Shown: positions 25,040 through 37,485, numbered from the stretch's first letter. The stretch is DNA of 64,000 nt from Anisus vortex (GCA_949126835.1 OX421497.1:20739409-20803408); one strand, 5' to 3'. Notes: generated by a model from the sequence alone, not told the origin. Numbers and translations: made by a program.

Positions 25040-27060
25040 TTTTTTTAAATGTCCAGCTTTAGTAATATATTATGTTTTGTAGGCATGACGTTTTCAAATA
25101 AATTCACATGCATAGATTACACGTAATAAACAAGTGAGCATTTGTACAAGAATGGAATGCATCCAAACATATTTCTTGGGTAAGACAAAAATTGATTGTT
25201 TAACTTTTACTGTGGGAAATTTACCACTTCTCCACTGGTCTACAGTGGAATGCAGGATAGGGGGGGGGGGGGGTAAAATTGTTGGGATCCCCCCCTCCAC
25301 ACCAGTCAATACATCTTTGTAACAGCTCTTGGCGGTTACCTTTACCCCCTCCCCCAACCAGGTGATGTCATACAACAGGTAATTCTTGTCGTGGTTGAAA
25401 GTGTAGAGCAAGGGTATCCGTCGGTCACAAATCACATGGGCGTAAGGGGTGGGGGTTGTCAAGGAGCACAAGCAAAACAATATCCATAATCTGCAAGTGA
25501 AAATCTCTCAGGGTAAGCATATCTGTACAATGCAGGTCATGTCATTTTTGTCACAAGTCTCGTTTTTCTTTTTTATTATGTTGTTTTTTTTACTACATGT
25601 GCAATAAAAACACCACTGTGAAGATATAACATTGCTACAGCCTCAATATGGAACTAAAACATTTATTACATCACCTATATGAATTTATATTATTTACTAC
25701 AGCGTCCATATAAAAGCTATAGGCCTACTATTTGCAAGGACCTCTATGATTCTATAACATCTGCTACAGAACCCATATGAAACTATAAGAACAGGAACAG
25801 GGCCTACAGGTTACTATAACACTTTCAACAACGCCCACTATAATATCAAAGTGTAAGACTGACATCTAACAATGTTTAATGTATAGCCTATCCATAACAA
25901 AAAGAAAGCGGATAGATAATCCAAGAAGAAACACAAACAGTATTTAATTTTATCAAAACAAAATATTCTATTCAGTGTCATTATGCAGAGAAAGTACTGT
26001 CAATTACACACAGTACTGTCAATTACACACACACGCATAAAAACACAAATATACAAACACATACTCAGTTTCCACATGCCTCTATTTATGGAGGCACATC
26101 AATCAAAGTCCAATGCAACTGCAAACTCCCTACTCTTACACACACATACACCTTTACTGAAGTTGAAGGCCTACAGTAAATTAAAATATTTTACTATACC
26201 AGTGTGTAATATCATTTGCCATATTAATTTTCAGGTCTAATAATTTTATGAAAAAAAAAACATTGCCATTGTTTGTGAGGAAGAACTTTGAAAATAAAAC
26301 TATCAAGCAGTACATATTAGGGGCGTCCGTTCGTGCGTGTCGGAGAGAAGAGATTTTATCGTGGGCATAAATTTGAATATTTCAATATAAACTTTCCAGT
26401 AACTTAATCTTCAATTTAAAAAAAAAAATTGAAAAGAAAGGGAGAAAATAACGAAAGGAAAAGATTTATAAAAAGAAAAACGCCATCAGTTTAAACACGA
26501 GTGTGTGTGTATGAGTGTGTGTGTATAAGTGTGTGTGTGTTTCCCTTCACTTGTTAGAAAAATGAAACGGGGAGAGAAGGTGTGAAAAGAAAAAAAGAAG
26601 TAGGCCCTAGGCCTTACAAAAAAAGCCATTCAGCCCCGTGTGTTCTACAAACATAGAAAGTCACAAGGGGAAGCAATCCAAGCTGGCCCGTATTTTCCAA
26701 GCAAGCGTGTTACGCTTGAATGAACATAAAGCCTTTTTTTTAAAAACTTTTCGTTAGCGATTCCCCCCCCCTCCCTTTTTTTTAAAACGAATTTAGTTTT
26801 TCCTGTATGTTATTTCTCATGGGAGGCACAACTCCTTCTTTAACTGGCAGCTCTAGAATACGTATCAACTTACTGGGCTAAAATATATACATAGGGCCTG
26901 AATCAGCATGTAAGGCTTTATGTTTCTGTAAACGTATTGCTTGCATTTCAATGTTAGAACATAGTTTGTTTGTGCTATAGTGCTATCAATACATCAGCTT
27001 TTCTAGCTTTACTACAGCAAACAATTTCTTTTAATCAATTCTATTTCATAGTTGCTGGTT
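25040..27060. other. No supported feature
   Basis: A G14 run at 25260-25273 and GT-rich patches near 26500-26540. No exon was recognised. Confidence 0.45.
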
Positions 27061-27065
27061 GTTAA

Positions 27066-27068
<3 letters not shown>

Positions 27069-27097
<29 letters not shown>
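27069..27097. repeat. CT microsatellite
   Basis: About fourteen CT dinucleotides. Confidence 0.95.
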
Positions 27098-27100
<3 letters not shown>

Positions 27101-27528
27101 TTTAATTCAACACCAGATAGAGTTAACTTACTAGAAAATCACAGTTATAGTTCTTGATATTAAAAAAAACCAACACAAACGCAATTTGTACGTCTCTGAT
27201 TACAAAATTGAATGTGCATTCTTATTTATAATTTACACTCATCATTAATGGAAAATAAATAGTATTTACAATGGATATTTCCAACTCCTATTATTAGATA
27301 TAAATGTTACCAATTTATAGAAATCGATTGTGCCTCTGAGTAGGCCTATTCTTACCTGTAGACAAAAAGCCTAACATTCTGCTTAAAGTGCCGTTTTTGA
27401 TATGGCCAGCTATATTATATTATAAGGATAAGGACAAATATCATGTAACAAACGAAAAATAAGGAAAAAGGGGGCGGGACAAAATCCTCAAGACATTTGG
27501 AACTGCAATAACAACAGTACAGCGTCAA

Positions 27529-27693
27529 TGTTTTATGGACCCTCCAGTCAACTCCAGTTCTCGGAGGCTTCATGGCTGGAATTGCGTGACAAAATGTCAT
27601 GCCGCGAGAGAATTATGAGTCTGTGGGGACTCCGAGCATTGGAGTCGCGGGCCTTCAACAAACAGGCTTCCACAGAGCCATTGGTATATAAAT
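27529..27693 (+). other. Exon-like open frame, unassigned
   Basis: A locally less AT-rich 165-bp block encodes a peptide with balanced Leu/Arg/Ser/Glu composition, including WLELRDKMSCRERIM. CATTG then GTATAT near 27691 could be a donor. The upstream CAG sites have a poor pyrimidine tract. I do not recognise the peptide. The opposite strand is also open, so coding status and strand are uncertain. Confidence 0.2.
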
Positions 27694-27699
27694 GAGCAT

Positions 27700-28635
27700 G
27701 TAATGTTAATTGAGATATGGGATAGACATGTTCGCATATTATATCAGTAGATGTGTACATAAAAATGAAAAAAAAAAAAACAACTAGAAAGCCTTAGGTA
27801 ATGTAAAAATTGCAGAACAAACAGTTTCTTTTAAAAATGTAACCAGATTTAAAAAATGTTACTAAATAAAACAACAACAAAATATATATATATTATATAA
27901 CGACAATTGTGTATGATTTACAGATATATGTATCTGGTAAGTGGGTTTCGATAGTAAAAATGTGTTTGAGAAGAATGTTTGTGGTGTTGTTTTTGTTTGT
28001 TTGACGTCACTTCCTTTTCTCGAATGGTAAGATTATATAGATTATATAAGCTCATAAATCTAGATCTATGGGCAAACTTATTAGAACTATATCTTAGTTC
28101 TAGAAGACTAATGGTGTGTTGTTGTTTTTTTTAATTCTGACGTCATATTTTCGACCATGTTTTGTTCCCCGGCAATATTATAAATCTAGGAGAAAGTTGT
28201 TATCTGCGGAGAAATAGTCAAGAGCTAGATAGAGAAATAGATCTAGCGAGAATTTGGGTTTATTTAGCATGACAAGTGCTGTGTTTATTGTTGGTGTATT
28301 GTCCCAGCGACTGCTTTGGGTTATTGTATAGAAAGTGTTTATCTTCATCAATGGATTTTTAAAGTATTAATTATGAAATTTGTATTGTTCCCTCCCTCTA
28401 GTGTTATGGTTGTTATTAATCATTTGTGTTACCGTTTCAATCACCTTATAGTTATACGATACAACTACGCCATAACAATATCTTCTGCGTATAAATGTCA
28501 TGTAACATAGCCACACTTTTACCTATCGTCTATAGCTGACAGGTTAAAGCAATATAATTAGTGAACAGCGAACAGCTCTCATTTTACTTTTTCTTTCCAC
28601 AATTAACACAATAAAGAATCCAAAAAAAACAATCC
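27700..28635. other. No supported feature
   Basis: AT-rich sequence with no motif that I can defend. Confidence 0.45.
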
Positions 28636-28638
28636 TAA

Positions 28639-28884
28639 TCATATGTATGTATCATGTATAACATGTGCAGCCATTGTGTTTTCTATGTAAAACATTGGTA
28701 TTAACGGTACACTGTCATAACGGAGTTTCGCATTCTCTGCTTGAAGCCTTTTATTTCTTCTCCTTGTTTTACTTCCAGGAGTGATGGGCATCAGACCCTG
28801 ACCCGCTTTGGGCACCCAGTCGGAAAATGCCCCAATAAATCTCATATCGTCTAAGTCAAAGGAAAGCGACGAGGAGTGTATTTT
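28639..28884 (-). other. Exon-like open frame, unassigned
   Basis: An 80-codon open stretch on the minus strand includes SFDLDDMRFIGAFSDWVPK, then a basic segment TRRRNKRLQAENAKLR. The composition looks protein-like rather than random AT-rich translation. A possible donor GTAAAA lies after the PITPG codons. It is 4.3 kb downstream of the NHS-type exon on the same strand and could belong to that gene, to a transposon, or to nothing. Confidence 0.25.
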
Positions 28885-28889
28885 ATTTT

Positions 28890-29585
28890 ATTCCCGGGTA
28901 AATGCCAATAATGTCACGGTATCGGTTGAAAAATACGAGGTGGGGGGGGGGGGAGGAGGGGGCAGGGCTAATGGTCATTCAATTATAACCGTGACCAAAA
29001 AAATATAATGACCAACATCTAAGTCACACCGTTGGACAAAAGTGGGGCGTGCACACGGAAAATATAAAAAGCTACTTCAAACGAATTCTTACTCTCCCAT
29101 TCACAAACCCCCTTTTGTTGATTGACCCAGTAGTCGCCTCTGGCCGTTGTGGGCCGCCCTACTACCTGTGTGAGCGTGTGTGTGTGTGGTGTGTGGGAGG
29201 GGGTGTAAGGGACTGGACATCGATAACGGTGTAAGGGGGGAGGGAACGCGATACAAAAAAAAAAGGGTCCAAGCACAGAAATGTAAACAAAAGCCACTCT
29301 CGCCGACGCTTGTGGTAATAAACTAATATAAACAAAGTGGTGCTTGAGAGGTCATAAGATAAACAGGACGAAGTAGGGTTGTTTTCATATGGAAGTGGAC
29401 TTTTAGTGGACGTAATTACCATTCAGTTCAGGAACTTCTGGTCAGTTTAAGGAAGGAAAAAAAAAAGAAGAAAGGAACGAATCCCAAGGGACGGTCGTTT
29501 TGACAACCAAGACAGATGTTTTGGTCAAGAAGTTACTCTAGAATTCAAGGCGAATTTTAAAGTCATGTGACCTTGAAGTAAAAAA
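28890..29585. other. No supported feature
   Basis: G-rich patches near 28940-28965 and 29170-29245 on the plus strand. No gene was seen. Confidence 0.4.
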
Positions 29586-29591
29586 AAAAAA

Positions 29592-29819
29592 AGTAAAGTA
29601 TCCCGTCGAACCAAATTGATTTAAAAAGCCGGTGATGCAGCGTTGACCAGTTTCTGACCAACACAATACCCAGCCGCCTTTACTTTACCGTTTACATCGG
29701 ATCTGGGTAGGATCAGGGACACCCTCCAGACCCGAGAACGAATCCTAGCCCTCACCAGGACTCGAACCCAGGACCTTCGGTACGCCAGCCCAACGCGCTG
29801 CCACTCGGCCACCGTGCCA
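29592..29819 (-). mobile_element. tRNA-derived SINE, family 1, near full length
   Basis: On the minus strand it starts GGCACGGTGGCCGAGTGGCA (box A region), then GGTTCGAGTCC (box B), then a body with GGGTGTCCCTGA and GTAAAGTAAAGGCGGCTG, then a 3' part with AGTTTCTG-type sequence inverted. The first 75 bases resemble a tRNA but lack a full acceptor stem and merge into the SINE body, so it is not a tRNA gene. Confidence 0.88.
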
Positions 29820-29829
29820 ACTTGACCTT

Positions 29830-31580
29830 GATGTGTAACCTTTCTTAGTCTAGAGTCTAGATAGTTCTTGCATAATTTTATAGCTCAATGTTAAGTGCGC
29901 TCTGAGATTACCATTATGTTTGTTGGCAGCACTATATAAATAAAATTATTTTTTTTATTATACTTATTATATTAAAAAGTATGTCAATAAAAGTAGATCT
30001 ATCCCCTTCAGACCAAGTTGAGGAGCATTCATCACCAGTTTCCGTGGCAACGGCTAACAGTGGAATTATGTAGCCAGCAAAATGCACACCCACCTTTACT
30101 AATTAATGTCAGTTACCCACCAGAGCTTGGCAGACTCATGGGCATACTATACACATTTTTTTACAAACAATTGGTTTAGAAAATATAAATAATGCATTAT
30201 TACAGTCTGGAGTGTATTTCACACAAACTAAACACAATAATTCATCGCTTGAGGTATGCAGATAAAGGCAGATATCAATGATTAGAATACAAAAAAAAAA
30301 ATATTTGAAAAAAAAAACAACTTCAAAAAACAGTAATCCGTGATTTACATAAAATATGCGTTGAAAGGATGAGATAAAATAATGTATTGCTATCTTTTTG
30401 CTATTTCATATAATTTACATTTGAAATAGCCAACAAGCTTTCTTTAAGTCGTACAATTAAAATACATGATGCGCAGATACGAATTGCTGTTTTATTTGCT
30501 GAATTTGCTGAATTATAAAATAGTTTATTAAGATTTTGGGAAAAAAAGGTTTTATGCATTAAAGTTTGTTGATCTATATTTAGCTCATGCTGAGGAAATG
30601 ACTCATAAATTATTACACTTTCCGTTAAAATTGAAGATTGAGTCTATAAATAAATTACTTGAGGGAAACCCACTCTTTTTCACGAAAAAAGTTACGGCAT
30701 AAGGAAATATTCGTGTTGTGTATAATACTTATTAATAATAATGCCTAATATTTGCCTATAGATATATGGTATTATGTGTTCGTGTTTAATGTTCGTGATA
30801 CACAAAACTGGGTCATCCTCATATAGTTTGAGGTTACAATTATACAAACTTATTAACATACGCCATGCACGGTCAATTGCACTCATTCATTCACTTGCAC
30901 AATGACGCACACGCACACACACATCCACATAGTAACATTTGTTGGTTATTTTATAGCTTCATACACCATTCCCTCAACAAGTAACCCACTCTTACACTTT
31001 CAAGCCAAACAGGAGATAATTTAACACTGTTTAAGTAAAAATACAACAAAACTGCTACTGTCAAGTGTTTTTTTTTTCATTGGTTCGCATCGAAGAAAAA
31101 AAAATGGTTGAAAGCGTATATTTTAAAAGTGAAGTGTTTGTTGTTGATGTTTTTCAAGTCTACCAAATACACGGGGGACAGTAACAATAGCTTGACGTGC
31201 AGCAGACGTCCTCAAGGGTGATGACACACCAACGGACAAGTTCAATTCGATCTTACGTACCCTACCAGCCCTCCACTGTCTAACAATGACAATCTACCTG
31301 TCCAAACCCCCTCCCCTCCAATTTTCTTTACACGCATTCATCTTATTTTGTTATTTCAACAATACGTTTGGGATTACATGCTGTTTAATCTGGCTGTTTA
31401 GCTTTCCTGTAAAGTCAAGACTTCTGTGTGTTATTTTTGGTGTAGACTTTTTATTGAATACACACCACACGAATTGAATGACTCAACGTCTTCAGAGATT
31501 TAGTTTTACTTTTGACCTCTGACCTTACTGAGTTTCTAATACACGGATATAGATCTATAGACAGACCGACATAACAGCAA
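29830..31580. other. No supported gene; LINE-like tail
   Basis: Positions 29890-29950 (AGTGCGCTC ... GCACTATATAAATAAAA) look like the 3' end of a LINE, similar to the tails at 50535 and 53010. The remainder is AT-rich and unassigned. Confidence 0.4.
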
Positions 31581-31583
31581 TTG

Positions 31584-31855
31584 CAGACACCATTGGTGGG
31601 TAGTGGAAGGCACCATTAGTAGGTAGTGGCAGACACCTTTAGTGGGTAGTGGCAGACACAATTACTGGGTAGTGGCAGACACCTTTAGTGGGTAGTGGCA
31701 GACACAATTACTGTGTAGTGGCAGACACCTTTAGTGGGTATTGGCAGACACAATTACTGTGTAGGGGCAGACACAGTGCTGTGTAGGGGGAGACACAGTT
31801 AATGTGTAGGGGAAGACACAATTACTGTGGGGGGGAAGACACCTTTAGAGGGTAG
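31584..31855. repeat. 23-bp minisatellite, about 12 degenerate copies
   Basis: Units of the form CAGACACCTTTAGTGGGTAG plus TGG, alternating with CAGACACAATTACTG-type variants toward the right. Confidence 0.92.
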
Positions 31856-31859
31856 CCAT

Positions 31860-33185
31860 TTTAACAGACGACAGATTTGCGAGCAAATTATGTTTTTAAT
31901 TAAAACATTTGACCGACAAATTAAATACTCGAATAAACGACTTTGTTGTCATGCACGCATCTTTTACGAGAAGAATAAAATTGCATTCTCTTGTCATAAA
32001 TATTTGTTTAATAAGGCTTAAAAAAAATTACTACTGGCACTGATCTAAAGGTCAAGACAGCAAACTATCAATTCAGAATCTTAAAAATGCCCACACTCAT
32101 TTCATATATAATTTTATGAGTGTTCTCTGTGTTTAAGGAATAAGGGGTGTTACATAAAAGACCAAGGTTTCGATTGGCCTAAATTTACAAACTGTCAATA
32201 GAACAACGTTTTATCTATAGGCCTATGTTATATGTGTGTTCTGCGTCTGTGTGTGCAAATGAAAAAAAAAATGTCCCATATCTTTGTGTTTGGTGTAACA
32301 GCTTTGTGGACATAACCAGAAGAAAAGATCCACCATTTGCTTCTTGATTTAGTGCCAAAGTCAGTCAATGTAACACTATAATAACAGCAATTCATAACTT
32401 TGAACACTTTATGTAAAGGTCTAGTTAGACAGCCCGATCCGAGGGTAGTTCGTTGGTGACAAATGAATTGCAGTGTCACACAGTGTATAATCTACATCTC
32501 GATTAGAAATGTATATTTAGGTTAAAGTCTGTATTTTAAGTCATAAATAAAGGCTTGTAATGGGTTTACCACTGAGCATTTAGAATTGACTGTCAGACTA
32601 AAAGAAAGGCCAATTTCTGAGGTGCATTTATTGTTCTATATATTATAATGTATTCAATGACAATGTTTACATTTGGCTGTAGGCTAAGAATTAAGAACTA
32701 TGACTAGTATGATTATGAACATTTACAAGCGTGTTAGATAAATTAGTTAATTATAATATATTCTTATTTAGGATACTTTAGTAAAATGTTTCGCAATATT
32801 ATATATATTATATATTAAATGTCATCATATGTGACATATTACACGTATAAGTATAAGATAGGAGGTATTATTAACAGTAGGCCTAATTATAGATCTAGTA
32901 TTATAGCCTATAATATAGGCCTAAGAAGTAGGCCTAAAACTGACTTAGTATGACTTTAAATTGGATGATTGATAATGATTGAGATCCCATTGACTATGAT
33001 TTAGTAGTAGTATATAGTATAGGCATAGCCATAGCGCATAGGGCATAAGGCGGGCATCGGCTTACTTTATTTCGTATAATTACTTAAATTTAAAGAATCT
33101 AATTCTAATGTAGGCCTAATGTTTTTAGTCAGGCCTTATCCTTAAGTCTTAAAGCTGAGTTAAGCTTTACTTAAAATTTCAAAAT
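31860..33185. other. Probable intron of the NHS-type gene, otherwise empty
   Basis: AT-rich, with several TAGGCCTA palindromes between 32210 and 33120. No second NHS-type exon was recognised. Confidence 0.4.
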
Positions 33186-33193
33186 TTACTTAC

Positions 33194-33473
33194 GAATCTT
33201 CACCTCCGTTGAATCCAACTGTTCTATAATCCTCTGTATATTTTGAATCTTGCCGCCAATAGATTCGGCCTTGTCGAATACGTTTTGGCATTCTTCGGCC
33301 AGGTCGCAAAATATATCGTCGGCATGACGGACCAAGCTCGCCAACTGGACGACGGCCCCTAGAATCACATTTTGGCAAACGGCGTCTAGAACCACATCTT
33401 CGTGCTGTTCCTCCTCTGATAGCTTCCTTCGTCCCAGTCGAATAGGGGTGATGGTTCGATCTGACAGAGGCAT
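33194..33473 (-). CDS. NHS/NHSL/GUKH-family protein, first coding exon (WAVE homology domain)
   Basis: The 93-codon exon starts MPLSDRTITPIRLGRRK, which fits the M-P-F/L...R..P.RL opening of vertebrate NHS and NHSL proteins. It continues with a helical region, VLDAVCQNVILGAVVQLASL and then RHADDIFCDLAEECQ, ending in an IGGKIQNIQRIIEQLD segment. This is the WAVE/Scar homology domain by which the family can replace WAVE in the Abi/Nap/Sra complex and control Arp2/3-driven actin networks and cell edges; Drosophila Guk-holder is the insect relative. The first ATG of the frame is chosen. The exon ends after one base of a codon (phase 1) at a perfect GTAAGT donor. The remaining exons should lie at lower coordinates but were not identified. 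Family assignment is strong; the exact paralogue is open. Confidence 0.85.
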
Positions 33474-34045
33474 GCTGGCATAACTTTCTTAAGTAGGCCT
33501 ATTGAAAATACAAATTATTACAAAAGTGGCCAAAACTTTTGGTTTGTTTACGAATTGTAATTTACATCCTCGTTATGAAAAACATGCTTTGATATCCCGA
33601 ACGAAAATAGCACATATTTACTCGAATGGAACACTAAAACACACACAGGCCATCAGTTAGAAAAAAAAAGGTAACTTCTCTGAAAAGGACAGCGGTTTTG
33701 ACAACAAAAAAAGTTGTCTGAGAAACACCGGCCTAGTTGATAACAACAAGGGACGACTACTCTACGCGACACCGAACAGGTAGCTGTTCCAATGGCTGAC
33801 CTTTAACCCTGCAGTTTTTCTCCTCTTCGGACTATCGCTTCAGTGACATTGATAGTTTGGTGGTTGGGAGGGAAAAAAATATCCTCGAGTAGCACACGTA
33901 GTAGGTATATTGTTCTGCAGAGCTAGTCAGCCATGAATTGCCTTTCCCCCCTCTCTTTTCTTGCCTAAATCCAACCAAGGTTCGGGGGAAGGGGGAGGGG
34001 GGTAAAAAGGGAGGGGGCGGAGCTTAGGCGTTTCGTTGAACAAAA
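33474..34045 (-). promoter_or_regulatory. Upstream region of the NHS-type exon
   Basis: This lies 5' of the start codon on the minus strand. No TATA box or clear initiator was identified; a G-rich patch is at 33980-34020. It is labelled by position only. Confidence 0.25.
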
Positions 34046-34053
34046 GACCCTAT

Positions 34054-34689
34054 CAGTGTTGCCAACTCAGCCCCTGCAAGTTACTAGAAAAAAAAGATCG
34101 TTGAGTTTCAAATAATTTACATTTATTTCTGTTTCAAAATATTTCAAATATGATCTGCCCGTGGGAGATACAAGTGCACGAGAAATCACCTCCCCCTATT
34201 TTTAAATGAAGCATTTTAAATAAGAAAAGTTATTTAAAATTAACGTGTAGGCTAGCCTTATAATTGTTGGTAAAGATATTTAGAACAGTGTAGGCCTAAA
34301 AAACCCTGTTGAATATCCATATGCAGTTAAGTCTTGCTTTTTTTTGTAGTTTAGGCCTATGTATAAAACCCGGCTTATCCAAGCGATTTACCAAAGTATT
34401 CCCAAAGTATTTTGGGCTATAATGATTTTGAAAAATATTGCCAACCAAACACACACACACAAATTCTGCCTTTACGCTCACGCCCTGGTATATTGCTACA
34501 GAATAAATACCAAGTCACCATCTGAGTTGATAACTTGTTTTTTTTTAATACGGTATGTCATTTTTGTTAAATTTTTCCAAGCTTTCTCTTCCACGTCTAC
34601 CACTCATATTTTACCCAAAATGTTAACAAACATAAAAAAAAACTGTCACCTGAAAAAGATTGAGAAAAACAGAACAATTGGCAGCAGTG
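34054..34689. mobile_element. hAT-type MITE (636 bp) with perfect target duplication
   Basis: The ends CAGTGTTGCCAA and TTGGCAGCAGTG form a 10-of-12 inverted repeat. GACCCTATC occurs immediately left (34046-34054) and right (34689-34697), overlapping the element ends by one base, consistent with an 8-bp duplication. No transposase is inside. Confidence 0.8.
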
Positions 34690-34699
34690 ACCCTATCAA

Positions 34700-36090
34700 A
34701 TACAACACCTACTTGACAAGTACCTGCTCGAGGGCCGAAAACTCCAATAGAAAAAAAGGTGAGGGGGTGAGGGGAGAGAACGAAGCGATCGATAAGTGAA
34801 ACAACTCTACGGTTAGCTCGGGATGTGTACGTCAGGAGTAAGATTTAAATTTAAACTTAACAATTTGCGCGCCCAGACAATCTTTCAGAAGATATTTTCT
34901 TTCTCAACAAAAGTAAAAAAATTCATTTCAAACAAAAAAATGTTTTATGATACAAGAGAATATTTAAACCTGCCAACCCTGCATTGCACTAATAAACAAT
35001 TTGTAAAGAACAAAACAACTAACAAATATAAAAACAAATAGAAACTCTAAATAGAGACTCATCAATGTAAAAAATAAAAGATGAGTTGAAAAATGTATAA
35101 AACAACATTTTGTGAGCATTTTAGGCACTTTTTCTTATCATTGTTTTTATTTTGTTTATTTGTAACTAGAATCTTGATCTAGTCAGGATATCTCTAGCTT
35201 GTTGGTCTACTATTGTGTTTAAATTATGGAATGTAGCCTATAATAACTTAGATTGCGCTAATATCTCAACTGATGTTGGTTTAACTATACAAATTATTTT
35301 TTTTTACTATAAAATGTGAATCCACTGTGGTGAATTTTTTTTTACTGTAGGCTCTATTTAAGAGTAATTTTTGTACTTACGACCATGGGCGTTAAGTAAG
35401 AGCTGTCAAGATTTATTTAGAAATTATCTCTATGATGTTACATACATATAGGCCTACACGTTTCAAATAGGCCATTGGTCAATACTAGAACAAGACAGCT
35501 AGATTTAAACGCAAAAAAAAAAAAAATGAGCTCTTTTTTTTAAAAGTTATTTTAATGGGAGATAACCTAAAATATTATTTTACATTGTAGTTGTTAATGA
35601 TTATCTTTCTTTGATAAATCAATATCATGTTGTTTTTAATTTGTATCGCGCACTGTTGATGAAATGTTAAAATGCGTCTTGTATCCATCCAGGATTGTAG
35701 GAATATGATAATAAAACATTATTGTCGTTTATGAACATATAAATACTAATAATGTTTGTAAATGCAAAAAAATAGGCCTACTGTAATGAAATAAAATTCC
35801 GACAAGCTATAAACTCAGATTGAGAGTACATAAACCAAAGAACAATCCTTGAATGGAGACAATCGTTTAAAGTTTAAAGAAACACAAAGCTTCTAAAGAA
35901 CAACAATCTGAGATGACTTGGTAAACAACAGAAATTTATTGATTGGACTGAACATTGTGAATGGTACAGAATGGTACAGAATGGTAGGTGAAATAAGAAA
36001 TTAGCTTACCGTGACTCTAAGTTCCCATTCTCTCGGGCTTACGTACTGTTTTGAATTCAAAACTTCATAGAACGAAGCGTTGCTTAGAGC
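34700..36090. other. No supported feature
   Basis: AT-rich with low-complexity Asn/Lys open frames. No splice-supported exon. Confidence 0.45.
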
Positions 36091-36094
36091 AGCA

Positions 36095-36176
36095 TTCTTA
36101 ATAGTACTCCACACCCACGCTTAGGCTACACAATGAATTGAAAACTTTGCTTGAATTTGAAAAAGAAGCTTTATTT
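36095..36176. repeat. Dispersed repeat, copy 1
   Basis: About 80 bp containing TTCTTAATAGTACTCCACAC and TGAATTGAAAACTTTGCTTG, matching 44228-44305 at high identity. It lies just left of the large hAT element. Confidence 0.8.
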
Positions 36177-36381
36177 TGCAATATATGCAACTTTGTCAAA
36201 CCAGAAATACAACAGCATTACTAGGCCTACAGTGTTTGCAGGGCCGGATTTAGATGAAAAGAGGCCCTAGGCTATTCCACTAAGACTTATGAGGCCCTTT
36301 CACCTCCGATTTTTAAGTTTGTAAATTACATCAGAGATAATAAAATACATCATTACTGTGATCTATATCAATATGTTAAAC

Positions 36382-37477
36382 CATAGGTTCTCAACCTTTT
36401 TCGGCTCACCGCCCCCTTTTATATTTTTTTCCGCTCACCGCCCCCCCCCCTCCATTTTCTTGTAGCGCCCCTTTCCGCCCGTCTGGACTATAGTTTGTTT
36501 AGGCGGACTAGACTTTTTGTGCGCTTAATTATCTTAAAAAAAAAACTGAAAAGGAAACATATTGTAAGAAGTAATAGATAAAAAATTGCCTAATCAAAAG
36601 GTTTAAAGTTTAAATAAATTAATATTAATGTGAATCGTTTGCCTGGTGTGTTGCTGGCACTGATTGCTAGCAATTTGTCTTTTTTTGTTTCAATATTGGT
36701 TCCAAAAGCCTTAGGTCTAATAATCAGTGATATTTGTTATATTACAAAACAGAACTTGTTCGGCACCACTATTGAATCAAATGTGGAAACATTTTTTAAT
36801 TAAAGGGAGATAATTAGCCCATTTTATTTGAGCAAATATTTCTCTTTTTTTTTCTTTTATAAAAAATAAATGGCTTACAATTTATAACTTTGAAATGATC
36901 AAACTGTAAAAATATTTGAAAATTATATAAATATTATATGACTAAAGAATTTTTAATGTATATTTTCAAGCACTACAATAACTACCCAGTTTGTATGATT
37001 ACAACTTATCTATGCCGCTAAATTTTAGTGCACATTTGTTTCAGAGGGTTTCAAAATCATTAAGGCCATCTCGGTAAAACATATCATAATATCATTAATA
37101 TTAGCAGATGTTAGAGCGACAGTGATCGGTCAGCAGGGTGGACAGTCCGGTGAACCAACCACAGGACCAACCGGCCGCACACCATATTTGCCAAATACTG
37201 ACCCCTACTTCATCGACAAGTCATTGCGTTTCCTATTTCTTATTAATATAATAATATGGAGGCATACTGTTGGGGGATATCGATGTGAATATCAGATATT
37301 TAGCAGCACTTGCGTTTACATCACATTTCATCCAAAAACTAATTGATTCAAATAGCTGAGGTGTTCAAATTATATCAGTTACGTTTGTACCGCCCACTTG
37401 CCCTTCACCGCCCCCAATCGCCCCCGGGAATGTCATCGCCCCCCTAAAGCTTGTCACCGCCCCCTTGAGAACCTATG
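36382..37477. mobile_element. Nested hAT-type element (1.1 kb)
   Basis: The termini are CATAGGTTCTCAA and TTGAGAACCTATG, a perfect 13-bp inverted repeat. The flanks TGTTAAAC (36374-36381) and TGTTAAAT (37478-37485) match at seven of eight. Both subterminal regions carry many ACCGCCCCC words. The interior 36741-37035 is related to 1900-2235. The minus-strand head of a family-2 SINE lies within it at about 37120-37195. Confidence 0.9.
37120..37195 (-). mobile_element. tRNA-derived SINE family 2, worn 5' fragment
   Basis: On the minus strand GCGGCCGGTTGGTCCTGTGG then TTCACCGGACTGTCCACC matches the head of the better copies at 42979 and 45893. The rest of the SINE is not recognisable. Confidence 0.6.
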
Positions 37478-37485
37478 TGTTAAAT

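Noticed and set aside
24664..25062. 132-codon plus-strand frame
   Set aside because: Compositionally like random AT-rich translation and overlaps a probable hAT end.
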